A stretch of 64,000 nucleotides of DNA, from contig NC_019673.1 of assembly GCF_000328705.1 (NCBI RefSeq), positions 744,001-808,000 of the forward strand, given 5' to 3'. Shown piece by piece: positions 27,748-34,691 of this stretch; positions within the stretch are counted from its first letter, which is position 1, and the number at the start of each line of letters is the position of its first letter. The notes under the pieces were generated by a model that saw nothing but the letters and a program-made list of their open reading frames with translations, had not been told where the DNA came from and searched no databases. Position numbers and translations under genes: made by a program. The stretch is from Saccharothrix espanaensis DSM 44229 (GTDB taxonomy: Bacteria > Actinomycetota > Actinomycetes > Mycobacteriales > Pseudonocardiaceae).

Positions 27748-27934
27748 GCGGGTGATTCTTCCGGGTGGCAGGGGTGAAAGCGGTGGGCTTAACCCCCCGA
27801 TCGGCCGGGCACGTGCGCCCGCTCCCGCCGACCGGGGCTTCGGCGGGGCGGGCTTCGGTGGTGCGGGGCCGGCGATGGTGGTGGGGCCGGCGGTGGTGGG
27901 TAAGGCCGGCGGCGGTGGGTGGGATCGAGGTGGG
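27748..27934. other. G-rich spacer between pqqB and the histidine kinase gene
   Basis: About 190 bases of plus-strand G/T-rich sequence, with several GGGGCCGGCGGTGG-like runs between 27840 and 27920. It is upstream of the kinase on the minus strand and downstream of pqqB, so it must hold the kinase promoter. No gene is seen. Confidence 0.5.
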
Positions 27935-28810
27935 TCACACGTCGAGGACCGCGCCGTCGGGGAGCACCTCGACGCCGGCCTCGCGCAGCTTGGCGTGCTC
28001 GTCGGAGTCCGGGTCGAGCACCGGGTTGGTGTTGTTGAGGTGCGTGTAGATCCGCCGCACGCCGGGGTGGCGGCGCAGCTCGGGCAGGGTGTGCGTGATC
28101 GGCAGGTGCCCCATCGCGGACTGGCCGCCCGTCCGGCCGGTCGCCGAGCCCATCTCCGAGGGCGCGTAGAACGTGCCGTCCAGCAGCACCACGTCCGCCT
28201 CCGCGACCAGGTCGTCGAACCCCAGCGGCCACCCGGCCAGGCACGGCGCGTACAGCACGATCCCGCCGGTCGCCGGGTCGAACACCCGGTAGGCCATCAC
28301 CCAGTGCCCGGCCACCGGCGACTCGCCGGCGTACCTCGGGCGCTTGCCGCTGACCGGGAACGCGGTCACCTCCAGCCCGCCCGCCAGCGCGAACGTCTGC
28401 TCCGGCTCGACCTGCCGCCACGTCCACTCGGCGTACTTGTCCAGCACCGCCCGCGCGTCGCCCAGCGCGTGCAGCACGGTCGCGGGCGCGTGCACCCGCA
28501 GCCCCACCGCGCCCCGCAACGTCAGCAGGCCCAGCGTGTGGTCCACCTCGGCGTCGGTGAACAGCACGCCGCGCACCGGGGTGTCGCGCGGTCCGGGGCC
28601 GGGGTCGAGCAGCGGCGTCGCGGTGATCTGGGCCCGGATGTCGGGGGAGGCGTTGAGCAGCCACCAGTCCTCGCCGTTCCCGCTCACCGCCAGGCAGTCC
28701 TGGGTCCGCGCGGGCAGCGCGCCCGCCCGCACCTTCGCGCACGGCCCGCACGCGCAGTTCCACTGCGGCACACCGCCACCGGCGGCCGTTCCGAGCAGCA
28801 CGACCTTCAC
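27935..28810 (-). CDS. pqqB: PQQ biosynthesis protein PqqB
   Basis: A 291-residue metallo-beta-lactamase-fold hydroxylase of PQQ synthesis, thought to oxidise the tyrosine ring of the Glu-Tyr intermediate. Seen are the N-terminal VVLLGTAAGGGVPQWNC, the cysteine pair CACGPC and the variant metal motif FTDAEVDHTLGLL, then THLNNTNPVLD near the C-terminus. GTG 28810 overlaps the pqqE stop by 4 bases. It is the last gene of the pqqC-D-E-B unit. Confidence 0.95.
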   Translation of the reverse strand: MKVVLLGTAAGGGVPQWNCACGPCAKVRAGALPARTQDCLAVSGNGEDWWLLNASPDIRAQITATPLLDPGPGPRDTPVRGVLFTDAEVDHTLGLLTLRGAVGLRVHAPATVLHALGDARAVLDKYAEWTWRQVEPEQTFALAGGLEVTAFPVSGKRPRYAGESPVAGHWVMAYRVFDPATGGIVLYAPCLAGWPLGFDDLVAEADVVLLDGTFYAPSEMGSATGRTGGQSAMGHLPITHTLPELRRHPGVRRIYTHLNNTNPVLDPDSDEHAKLREAGVEVLPDGAVLDV

Positions 28811-29877
28811 CGCGCCACCTTCCGCATCGTCAGCGCCGCCGGAGCCGTGGTCTCCGCGGCGAGGATCAGGTCCACCTCGGTGCGCCGAGGGGACAGCGAG
28901 CACACCGGGTCGGTGTTCGCCGCGTCGCCGGTGAGCTGGAACGCCTGGCACCGGCACCCGCCGAAGTCGATCTCCTTGCGAACGCACGACCGGCACGGCT
29001 CGCGCATCCAGTCGAACCCGCGGAAGGCGTTGAACGACCCCGACTCGTGCCAGATCGCGGCCAGCGGCCGGTCCCGGACGTTCTCCACCCCCAGGCCGTC
29101 GATCACGCCCGCCGCCGGGCACGGCAGGACGTCCCCGTTCGGCGCGACGGTGAGCTGTTGCGCGCCCCACCCGTACATGCACGGCTTGGGGTGCGCCTCG
29201 TGGTAGTCCGCGATCACGTAGACGATCTCCATCCGCGACCGCTCGCGGGCCGCTGCCACCACCGCGCCCGCCCGGTCGAGCTGGTCCCGGGTGGGCAGCA
29301 GGGCGGCCCGGTTGCGCAGCGCCCAGCCGTAGTACTGGGTGTTGGCCAGCTCCAGCCGGTCCGCGCCCATCTGCTCGGCCAGCTCGATGATCCCGGCCAC
29401 GTGGTCGAGGTTGCGGCGGTGAAGGACGACGTTGACCGTCAGCGGCAGCCCCGCCTCGCCGATCAGCCGCGCGGCGGCGAGCTTGTGGTCGAACGCCCGG
29501 ACACCGGCGATCAGGTCGGCGTTGGCGCGCACCGCGTCCTGAACGGACAGTTGCACGTGGTCGACGCCCCGGGAATGCAGGTCGGCCAACCGCGCGGCGG
29601 TCAGGCCCAGCCCGCTGGTCACCAGGTTCAGGTACCCGCCGAGCCCGGCGGCGTGGCTCACCAGCTCCGGGAGGTCCTTGCGCGCCAACGGTTCCCCGCC
29701 GGACAGGTGGAACTGGAGCACGCCCATGGCCCGCGCCTGGTCGAACACCGAGCACCATTCGGCGGTGTCGAGCTCGGCGTCCCGGCGCACCAGCTCCACC
29801 GGGTTCGAGCAGTAGCCGCACTGCAGCGGGCAGCGGTGGGTGAGTTCGGCGAGCAGCCCGAACGGTGCCTCAGCCAT
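28807..29877 (-). CDS. pqqE: PqqA peptide cyclase, radical SAM enzyme PqqE
   Basis: A 356-residue radical SAM/SPASM enzyme that makes the Glu-Tyr carbon-carbon crosslink in PqqA. The radical SAM cluster motif CPLQCGYC is at residues 16-23, with GGEP in FHLSGGEPLARKD. The SPASM domain near the C-terminus holds the auxiliary cluster cysteines (CRSCVRKEIDFGGCRCQAF). It starts at ATG 29877, overlapping the end of pqqD by 8 bases. Confidence 0.97.
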   Translation of the reverse strand: MAEAPFGLLAELTHRCPLQCGYCSNPVELVRRDAELDTAEWCSVFDQARAMGVLQFHLSGGEPLARKDLPELVSHAAGLGGYLNLVTSGLGLTAARLADLHSRGVDHVQLSVQDAVRANADLIAGVRAFDHKLAAARLIGEAGLPLTVNVVLHRRNLDHVAGIIELAEQMGADRLELANTQYYGWALRNRAALLPTRDQLDRAGAVVAAARERSRMEIVYVIADYHEAHPKPCMYGWGAQQLTVAPNGDVLPCPAAGVIDGLGVENVRDRPLAAIWHESGSFNAFRGFDWMREPCRSCVRKEIDFGGCRCQAFQLTGDAANTDPVCSLSPRRTEVDLILAAETTAPAALTMRKVAR

Positions 29878-30139
29878 CGGTCACCACCACCTTGCGCGCG
29901 GTCAGCCGGGCGACGAGGTCGGCGACGTCCTCGGGCCGCACCCCGTCGAAGTCCTCGGCCAGCTTCGCCGCGATACCGGTGATCGTGGTGTGCCCGTCGC
30001 ACAGCCCGACCACCGCCGCGGCGGTCTCGTTGAGCACCAGAACACCTTCGGGGAACAGCACTACGTGGCTCTCCCGGGTCTGGTCGTAAGAGGTCTTCAC
30101 GCCCTTGCCGAGCCGTGGTGTCGCATCGAGATCGGTCAT
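29870..30139 (-). CDS. pqqD: PQQ peptide chaperone PqqD
   Basis: An 89-residue winged-helix protein that binds the PqqA leader and presents it to PqqE. Recognisable parts are VVLFPEGVLVLNETAAAVVGLCDG and the C-terminal DVADLVARLTARKVV. It is of normal size, and separate rather than fused to PqqC as in some species. Its ATG overlaps the pqqC stop (ATGA). Confidence 0.93.
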   Translation of the reverse strand: MTDLDATPRLGKGVKTSYDQTRESHVVLFPEGVLVLNETAAAVVGLCDGHTTITGIAAKLAEDFDGVRPEDVADLVARLTARKVVVTDG

Positions 30140-30852
30140 GATCGTCCTGTTGTCCGGTCGGCGCCGCCGACCGCGTAGTAGTCGACTGCGTCGAGGATCG
30201 CCCGCAGCACGTCGCACTTGAACGCCAACGCGGCCACCGCCGCGTCCTGGTGCTCCCTGGTCCGGCAGTTGCGCACCACCAGGTCCAAAGTGGACTTCCC
30301 CTCGCCCTCGATCACCTTCAGGCGCGTGGTGAAGTAGGTGAAGCCCTCCTCGGCGATCCAGGGGTACCGCTCCCGCATGTCGGCCAACCGGCGGGTCATC
30401 AGGCCGCGCGAGAACATCTCGGTGAGCCCGGACGCCACCGCCTCTACCCACGGTCTGGTGCGCGCGAAGGTCACGTAGGCGTCGACGGCGAACCTCGTGC
30501 CGGGCAGCACGTGCCGCTCGTCGAGCACCTCCTCGCGGGTCAGGCCCAGCGCTTCGGCCATCCGCAGCCAGTTCTCCGCACCGCCCTCGCCCGCGCGCTC
30601 GCCGTCGTGCCAGACGATCCGCTCCCGCCACTGCCGGCGGACGTCCTGGTCCGGGCAGTTGGCCAGGATCGCGGCGTCCTTGCGCGGGATGCAGCGCTGG
30701 TAGTACCACCGGTTCGCGGCCCACAGCCGGAGTTCGTCCTTGGACAGCTCGCCCGCGTGCAGCCGGAGGTGGAACGGGTGGCTGTCCCAGTAGCGGGAGG
30801 AGAGCGCCCGCAGCCGGGCGGTGAACTCCTCCTCGGTCGACGGCTCGGACAT
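30136..30852 (-). CDS. pqqC: PQQ synthase PqqC
   Basis: A 238-residue cofactorless oxidase performing the final ring closure and eight-electron oxidation to PQQ. Family signatures are YWDSHPFHLRLHAGEL, NRWYYQRCIPRKDAAILANC and the active-site-rich ENWLRMAEALGL and EGFTYFTTRL. It starts at ATG 30852. It is separated from pqqA by a 418-base spacer but is in the same direction, so it is probably expressed by read-through from the pqqA promoter or from an internal promoter. Confidence 0.96.
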   Translation of the reverse strand: MSEPSTEEEFTARLRALSSRYWDSHPFHLRLHAGELSKDELRLWAANRWYYQRCIPRKDAAILANCPDQDVRRQWRERIVWHDGERAGEGGAENWLRMAEALGLTREEVLDERHVLPGTRFAVDAYVTFARTRPWVEAVASGLTEMFSRGLMTRRLADMRERYPWIAEEGFTYFTTRLKVIEGEGKSTLDLVVRNCRTREHQDAAVAALAFKCDVLRAILDAVDYYAVGGADRTTGRS

Positions 30853-31270
30853 GCGCGCGCCTCCAGGGTCTCCGGTCTGCTTCGCGTCCGGCGAGTGCTG
30901 CCCCCACGCGGTTCCGCATCGGCTCGACGCGCCCACGTCTCGAATGGCGTGAGTGCGTCGGGTCGTGACTGCGTTGTTGCGAGTGCGTTGCGAGTGCGTT
31001 GGCGTGGGTGTGGTGGGCCGGTGTGGTGCGTGTGCATCCGTGTGAGCGTGGGCTTTTTGCACGGGCGTGGTGTGTGGGCAGGGTTCGTGGGACGTTGAGC
31101 TTCGGCCGCTGCTTGGGACGTGCTTTTGGCGTGGCGCTTGGGTGTGGTGCGTGGGGTCGTGCGTGGGGTGACGCTTGTGGGTGGTGCATGGGGTGGCGCG
31201 GTGTGATCGCACCACGTCGTGGCTCCGCCCGCGAGATCGCGCCCGGAGCCACGACGGAGGGCGTGCCGGC
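30853..31270 (-). other. 418-base spacer between pqqA and pqqC, C/A-rich on the transcribed strand
   Basis: No gene is seen. Between about 30950 and 31210 the plus strand is almost free of A and rich in GTG, GTGG and TGCG runs. The pqq mRNA here would therefore be C/A-rich and poorly structured, unlike anything else in the window. The pqqA-proximal end is a large perfect hairpin (31215-31256). The design suggests that pqqA mRNA is separated from pqqC mRNA by termination or processing. Confidence 0.6.
31215..31256 (-). terminator. stem-loop just after pqqA
   Basis: A perfect 13-bp stem, CGTCGTGGCTCCG (31215-31227) with CGGAGCCACGACG (31244-31256), starts 15 bases downstream of the pqqA stop. 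In other bacteria a partial terminator after pqqA makes the precursor transcript far more abundant than the enzyme transcripts; the same is likely here. Confidence 0.7.
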
Positions 31271-31375
31271 TCAGCCGCGCGCGGCGTACGCGGTGACTTC
31301 CATCGGCGTGTCGACGTCCCGGAAGTCCGGCTTGACCCAGGTGCGCTTCGGCTTCGGCGTCTTCTCGGCTGACAT
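31271..31375 (-). CDS. pqqA: PQQ precursor peptide PqqA
   Basis: A 34-residue peptide from ATG 31375 with AGGAG 8 bases upstream. It begins MSAEKTPKPKRTWVKPDF and ends DTPMEVTAYAARG. The hallmark is E-V-T-A-Y: Glu26 and Tyr30, spaced E-x3-Y, are the residues that PqqE joins to build PQQ. The W-x-x-P-x-F motif before it is also conserved. The N-terminal lysine-rich extension makes it slightly longer than the usual 23-29 residues. Confidence 0.95.
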   Translation of the reverse strand: MSAEKTPKPKRTWVKPDFRDVDTPMEVTAYAARG

Positions 31376-31590
31376 TGCGCGACTCCTCGGATTCGGTGTG
31401 TCTCTCCGTGGGTCGGCGGCGGAGTCCCCACGGTAGAGCGTTCGGGGGTGGATCCGCTAGAACGTAAGGAGGGTTGCCTAATCGAGTAGTGGTCTGTCCT
31501 CCGATGAATGTTGCCCGATTTGTGCGGGCGTGGTTGAGTCGTGGGGACCGCCGTTCCGCCGCCGTGACAGTGCGGACATGGAGGCAGCAC
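31376..31590. promoter_or_regulatory. shared divergent promoter region of pqqA and the sugar dehydrogenase
   Basis: 215 bases separate the divergent starts of pqqA (31375) and the PQQ-type sugar dehydrogenase gene (31591). The part around 31465-31530 is locally A/T-richer than the coding sequence. No clear operator is recognised, but any regulator bound here would control cofactor and consumer together. Confidence 0.5.
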
Positions 31591-32610
31591 ATGCGCGCTC
31601 GTCTAGGCGTGGTCCTGGCCCTGGCGACACTGGGCGCGACCGTCGTCGCGCCCGCCCAGGCCGGCCCGGCGCAACTCGCGGTGCGAACGCTCGCCACCGG
31701 TCAGGCAGTCCCGTGGGACATCGGTTTCCTGCCCGACGGCAGCGGCATCTACACCGAACGCGACACGAAGAAGATCAAGAAGATCACCGGAACCACGGTG
31801 ACGACCCTGCACACCGTGAACGAAGCAGTGCCCGGAGGCGAAGGCGGCCTGATGGGCATCGCGGTGTCGCCGACCTTCGCCAACGACAACACCGTCTACA
31901 TCTACTACACGGCCGCCAGTGACAACCGGGTCTCCCGCCTCAAGATCGGCGGCGGGGCGCCGGAGCCGATCGTGACCGGCATCCCGAAGAACCGGTTCCA
32001 CAACGGCGGTGGCCTGGAGTTCGGCCCGGACGGCCACCTGTGGGCGACCACGGGCGACGCGGGCAACACCGCCAACGCGCAGAACACGGCCTCGCTCGCG
32101 GGCAAGGTCCTGCGCTTCACCACGACCGGCGCGCCCGCGCCGGGCAACCCGTTCAACAACCGGGTGTACTCCTACGGCCACCGCAACCCGCAGGGCATCA
32201 CGTGGGCCGGCGACCGGGCGTACGCGACGGAGTTCGGCAACAACCGGACCGACGAGCTGAACTGGATCCAGCTGGGCAAGAACTACGGCTGGCCGACGTG
32301 CGAAGGGCCGTGCAACGACACCAGGTTCGTGAACCCGGTGAAGTCGTGGCCGACCAGTTCCGCCGGACCTTCCGGCATCGCGCTGTACAAGAACGCCCTG
32401 TACGTCGCGAGCGTGACCGGTCGGCGGGTCTGGAAGATCCCGGTCAACGGGACCGAACTGGGCACGCCGGAAGCGGTGTTCACCGGCTACGGCCGGGTCC
32501 GGTCGGCGGCGGCGGCCCCGGACGGGACGCTGTGGCTGGGCACCTCGAACAGGGACGGTCGGGGCACCCCGGCCACCACCGACGACCGGCTGCTGAGCAC
32601 CGACGGCTGA
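31591..32610 (+). CDS. secreted PQQ-dependent sugar dehydrogenase (soluble GDH type)
   Basis: A 339-residue six-bladed propeller protein with a Sec signal peptide (cleavage after APAQA, residue 24). Family motifs: PWDIGFLPDGSGIYTERD, GGEGGLMGIAVSPTF, the catalytic His region KNRFHNGGGLEFGPDGHLWATTGD, and YSYGHRNPQGITW. Homologues oxidise aldoses outside the cell using PQQ and Ca. It starts at ATG 31591 after GGAGG and is divergent from the pqq operon, which supports true PQQ dependence. Some relatives (Hip/HHIPL-like) do not bind PQQ, so the exact substrate is open. Confidence 0.9.
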   Translation: MRARLGVVLALATLGATVVAPAQAGPAQLAVRTLATGQAVPWDIGFLPDGSGIYTERDTKKIKKITGTTVTTLHTVNEAVPGGEGGLMGIAVSPTFANDNTVYIYYTAASDNRVSRLKIGGGAPEPIVTGIPKNRFHNGGGLEFGPDGHLWATTGDAGNTANAQNTASLAGKVLRFTTTGAPAPGNPFNNRVYSYGHRNPQGITWAGDRAYATEFGNNRTDELNWIQLGKNYGWPTCEGPCNDTRFVNPVKSWPTSSAGPSGIALYKNALYVASVTGRRVWKIPVNGTELGTPEAVFTGYGRVRSAAAAPDGTLWLGTSNRDGRGTPATTDDRLLSTDG

Positions 32611-32652
32611 GTGCCGACGGCTGAGTGCCGACGGCTGAGTGCCGACGGCTGG
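32595..32652 (+). repeat. 14-bp tandem repeat running across the dehydrogenase stop codon
   Basis: GTGCCGACGGCTGA is repeated at 32611-32624, 32625-32638 and 32639-32652 (last base changed). A diverged first copy at 32597-32610 contains the stop codon of the sugar dehydrogenase. Each unit carries TGA, so the repeat adds stops rather than codons. Confidence 0.85.
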
Positions 32653-32755
32653 GCAACGGCTGTCGGTGTGGAAGTCGAGTCTGGCCGGGTGTCCGCGGCG
32701 GCGGTCGCGGGCACCCGGCCCGTTCGGGGCCGTGCGTAGTGCGAGGGACGAACAG

Positions 32756-33910
32756 TCAGTTGAGTGCGGCGGGCATTCGGCGGAACTGTTCGAGGACGAC
32801 GGGGTCCTGTAGTTGCATCCACTGGATGACCTCGGTGTAGGTGGCGCACACGGTCTCCTCGCGCACGCACACCTCCTCCATGAACTTCTCCACCGCCTCG
32901 CTGAAGGCGCCCCCGGCCCACTCGTTGAAGTGGTTGCCCACCACCAGCGGGGCGCGGTTGCCGTTGAGGGCGGCCTGGTAGACCGAGCGGTAGGTGTCCA
33001 GCACGATCCGGGCGTACTCGCCGGGCGGTCCGGGCTCGTCCTTCGCGCCGTTCAAGGCGTACCAGAGGTTGTAGTCCATCATCACGACCTGCCGCCCCAG
33101 CGCGGGCACCCGCACCTCGGGCAGCGGGAACTCCCACATGCCGCCCTGCACCGTCGGCCAGGTCACGCCCAGGCTCACGTGACTGGTGTCGTAGGCCAGG
33201 CCGTGCCCCCGCATGGACGGGAACGCCTGCCCCCAGTCGCCTTCCAGGCACGGCGTCCGGCCGCCGCGCACGGCCGCCGGGTCGAGGGTGAACCCCTGCG
33301 CGCGGGCCTTGTCCAGGATCGCGAAGAACTGGTCCAGCTCGCGGTCCCAGTCGGCGGTGGTCCAGCGGCCCACGCCCGGGTCGTCGCCCTGGCAGAAGTG
33401 GCCGTTGTAGTGGGTGCCGATCTCGTGCCCGGCGGCCAGCGCCTCGTTCAGGTAGGCGATCCGGTTCGCGACGTCCTGGCGGGTGCCGCCGAACTGGATC
33501 GCCGAGTACCCGGCGCGGTGCCCGGGACCGGCGTAGGTCGCCTTGTCGGCGTCCGGGACCAGGTAGACGCCGGAGAGCAGGCCGGTCACGTGCGCGCCGG
33601 TCCGCCGCGAGATCGGCAGCACCCGGTCCCAGTGCTCCTTGGACGCCGCCCCGTCGAACGAGAACAGCACGAACTGCGGCGGCTTCTCACCGGGCTGCAT
33701 CCGCTTCATCCACTTCGGCGCGGTCGCCGGCGGTGGCAACGTGGGCGTGGGGGCGTTCGCGCTGGACGGCACGCGCGGCGCTATCGGCAGCGGCGCGGCC
33801 AGTTCGCCGACCTCCTCGGTGGGGCGGGGCTCCTGGGCGCCCTGGACGGCCAACACCGCCAGGACGAGGGCCAGCGCGATACCGGTGGTGATCAGACGCC
33901 TGCGCTTCAC
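32756..33910 (-). CDS. secreted or membrane-anchored polysaccharide deacetylase-like protein
   Basis: A 384-residue protein with an N-terminal signal anchor (KRRRLITTGIALALVLAVLAV), a Pro-rich linker (about 40-65), and a NodB-like domain. The motif-1 Asp is in VLFSFDGAAS and the motif-2 metal histidines in GHEIGTHYNGHF. The region VMMDYNLWYALNG and the end (VVLEQFRRMPAALN) match the bacterial family of large putative deacetylases. It starts at GTG 33910, 37 bases after the sortase, and is the last gene of a three-gene surface operon. It probably deacetylates wall polysaccharide. Confidence 0.8.
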   Translation of the reverse strand: MKRRRLITTGIALALVLAVLAVQGAQEPRPTEEVGELAAPLPIAPRVPSSANAPTPTLPPPATAPKWMKRMQPGEKPPQFVLFSFDGAASKEHWDRVLPISRRTGAHVTGLLSGVYLVPDADKATYAGPGHRAGYSAIQFGGTRQDVANRIAYLNEALAAGHEIGTHYNGHFCQGDDPGVGRWTTADWDRELDQFFAILDKARAQGFTLDPAAVRGGRTPCLEGDWGQAFPSMRGHGLAYDTSHVSLGVTWPTVQGGMWEFPLPEVRVPALGRQVVMMDYNLWYALNGAKDEPGPPGEYARIVLDTYRSVYQAALNGNRAPLVVGNHFNEWAGGAFSEAVEKFMEEVCVREETVCATYTEVIQWMQLQDPVVLEQFRRMPAALN

Positions 33911-33947
33911 ACAGGGGAAGACGACCCAGCGTGTCCGCCGGTTGCCT

Positions 33948-34655
33948 CTACGCGACGGGCGTGGCCACGACGACCTGGTTCTCCTCGTACCCGGTGTCGC
34001 CGCCGACCCACCGGCCACCGCAGGTGACCAGCGTCAGCCGGTGCTCGCCGCGCGGACCGAACAGCTCGACGGCCCGCTGGGGCAGTTCGTCCTTCCGCAC
34101 CGTGACGACCTGGCTGATCTTGAAGCGGAAGGTCTTGCCCGCGGTGTCGACCACGGTCACCTCCTGACCGGCGGCGGAGCGCCACAGCTCGTCGAACGGG
34201 CCGGTCATGCCCTTCCAGTTGACGTGCCCGGCGAGCACCGTCGCGCCCTCGGCCGCGCCGAGGTCCACGCCCCACCAGGTCGCCTCGCCGACGCCCTCCG
34301 GGACGGGCAGCACGCCGTCCGCGGTGACCTCCTTGCGGACCAGGGTGGCGATGCCGCCCTGGGGCAGCTTCACCGTGCCGGGGGCCTGCACGGCCGGCGG
34401 CGGCGGCGGTGGGGGCTGCTCCGTCGTGGGCGCTGTCGGGCTGGAGGGCGGGTTGCCGCCCGCCGGCATCCCGGCCAGGTCGGTGCCGCGCCCGGACCTC
34501 ATGCTGTCGCCGAGCGGGAACGGCACCACCGCGTCACCGGGCCGGGGCGCACCCCGGACGACCTCGGTGCCCGGGGAGAACACCAGCGCGGCGGCGACGA
34601 GGAGTCCCGCCACCACCGCGCCGGTCGTGATCGATCTGATGTCCGCTCGGATCAC
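33948..34655 (-). CDS. class F-type sortase
   Basis: A 235-residue membrane-anchored transpeptidase: N-terminal helix (about 8-27), a Pro-rich linker including seven consecutive prolines, and a sortase domain with the catalytic His in VLAGHVNWKGMTGPF, Cys in LTLVTCGGRW and the Arg preceding the Cys strand (EHRLTLVT) or following it. Sortases cut sorting signals and link proteins to the wall. The likely substrate is the product of the gene 36 bases upstream. GTG 34655 is the start. Confidence 0.88.
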   Translation of the reverse strand: MIRADIRSITTGAVVAGLLVAAALVFSPGTEVVRGAPRPGDAVVPFPLGDSMRSGRGTDLAGMPAGGNPPSSPTAPTTEQPPPPPPPAVQAPGTVKLPQGGIATLVRKEVTADGVLPVPEGVGEATWWGVDLGAAEGATVLAGHVNWKGMTGPFDELWRSAAGQEVTVVDTAGKTFRFKISQVVTVRKDELPQRAVELFGPRGEHRLTLVTCGGRWVGGDTGYEENQVVVATPVA

Positions 34656-34691
34656 GGACGCACTGCCTCGGTCATGGGTGCACAGCCTCGG

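Noticed and set aside
30950-31210. Frames of His/Thr/Pro-rich protein in the pqqA-pqqC spacer
   Set aside because: The composition simply reflects the CA-rich repeat; there is no ribosome site, and both frames end in known genes in the wrong phase.
21427-31375. Treating the peptide cassette and the pqq operon as one biosynthetic cluster
   Set aside because: They are 4 kb apart on opposite strands, with a tRNA, a DUF885 gene and a two-component system between. Each has its own precursor peptide and maturases.
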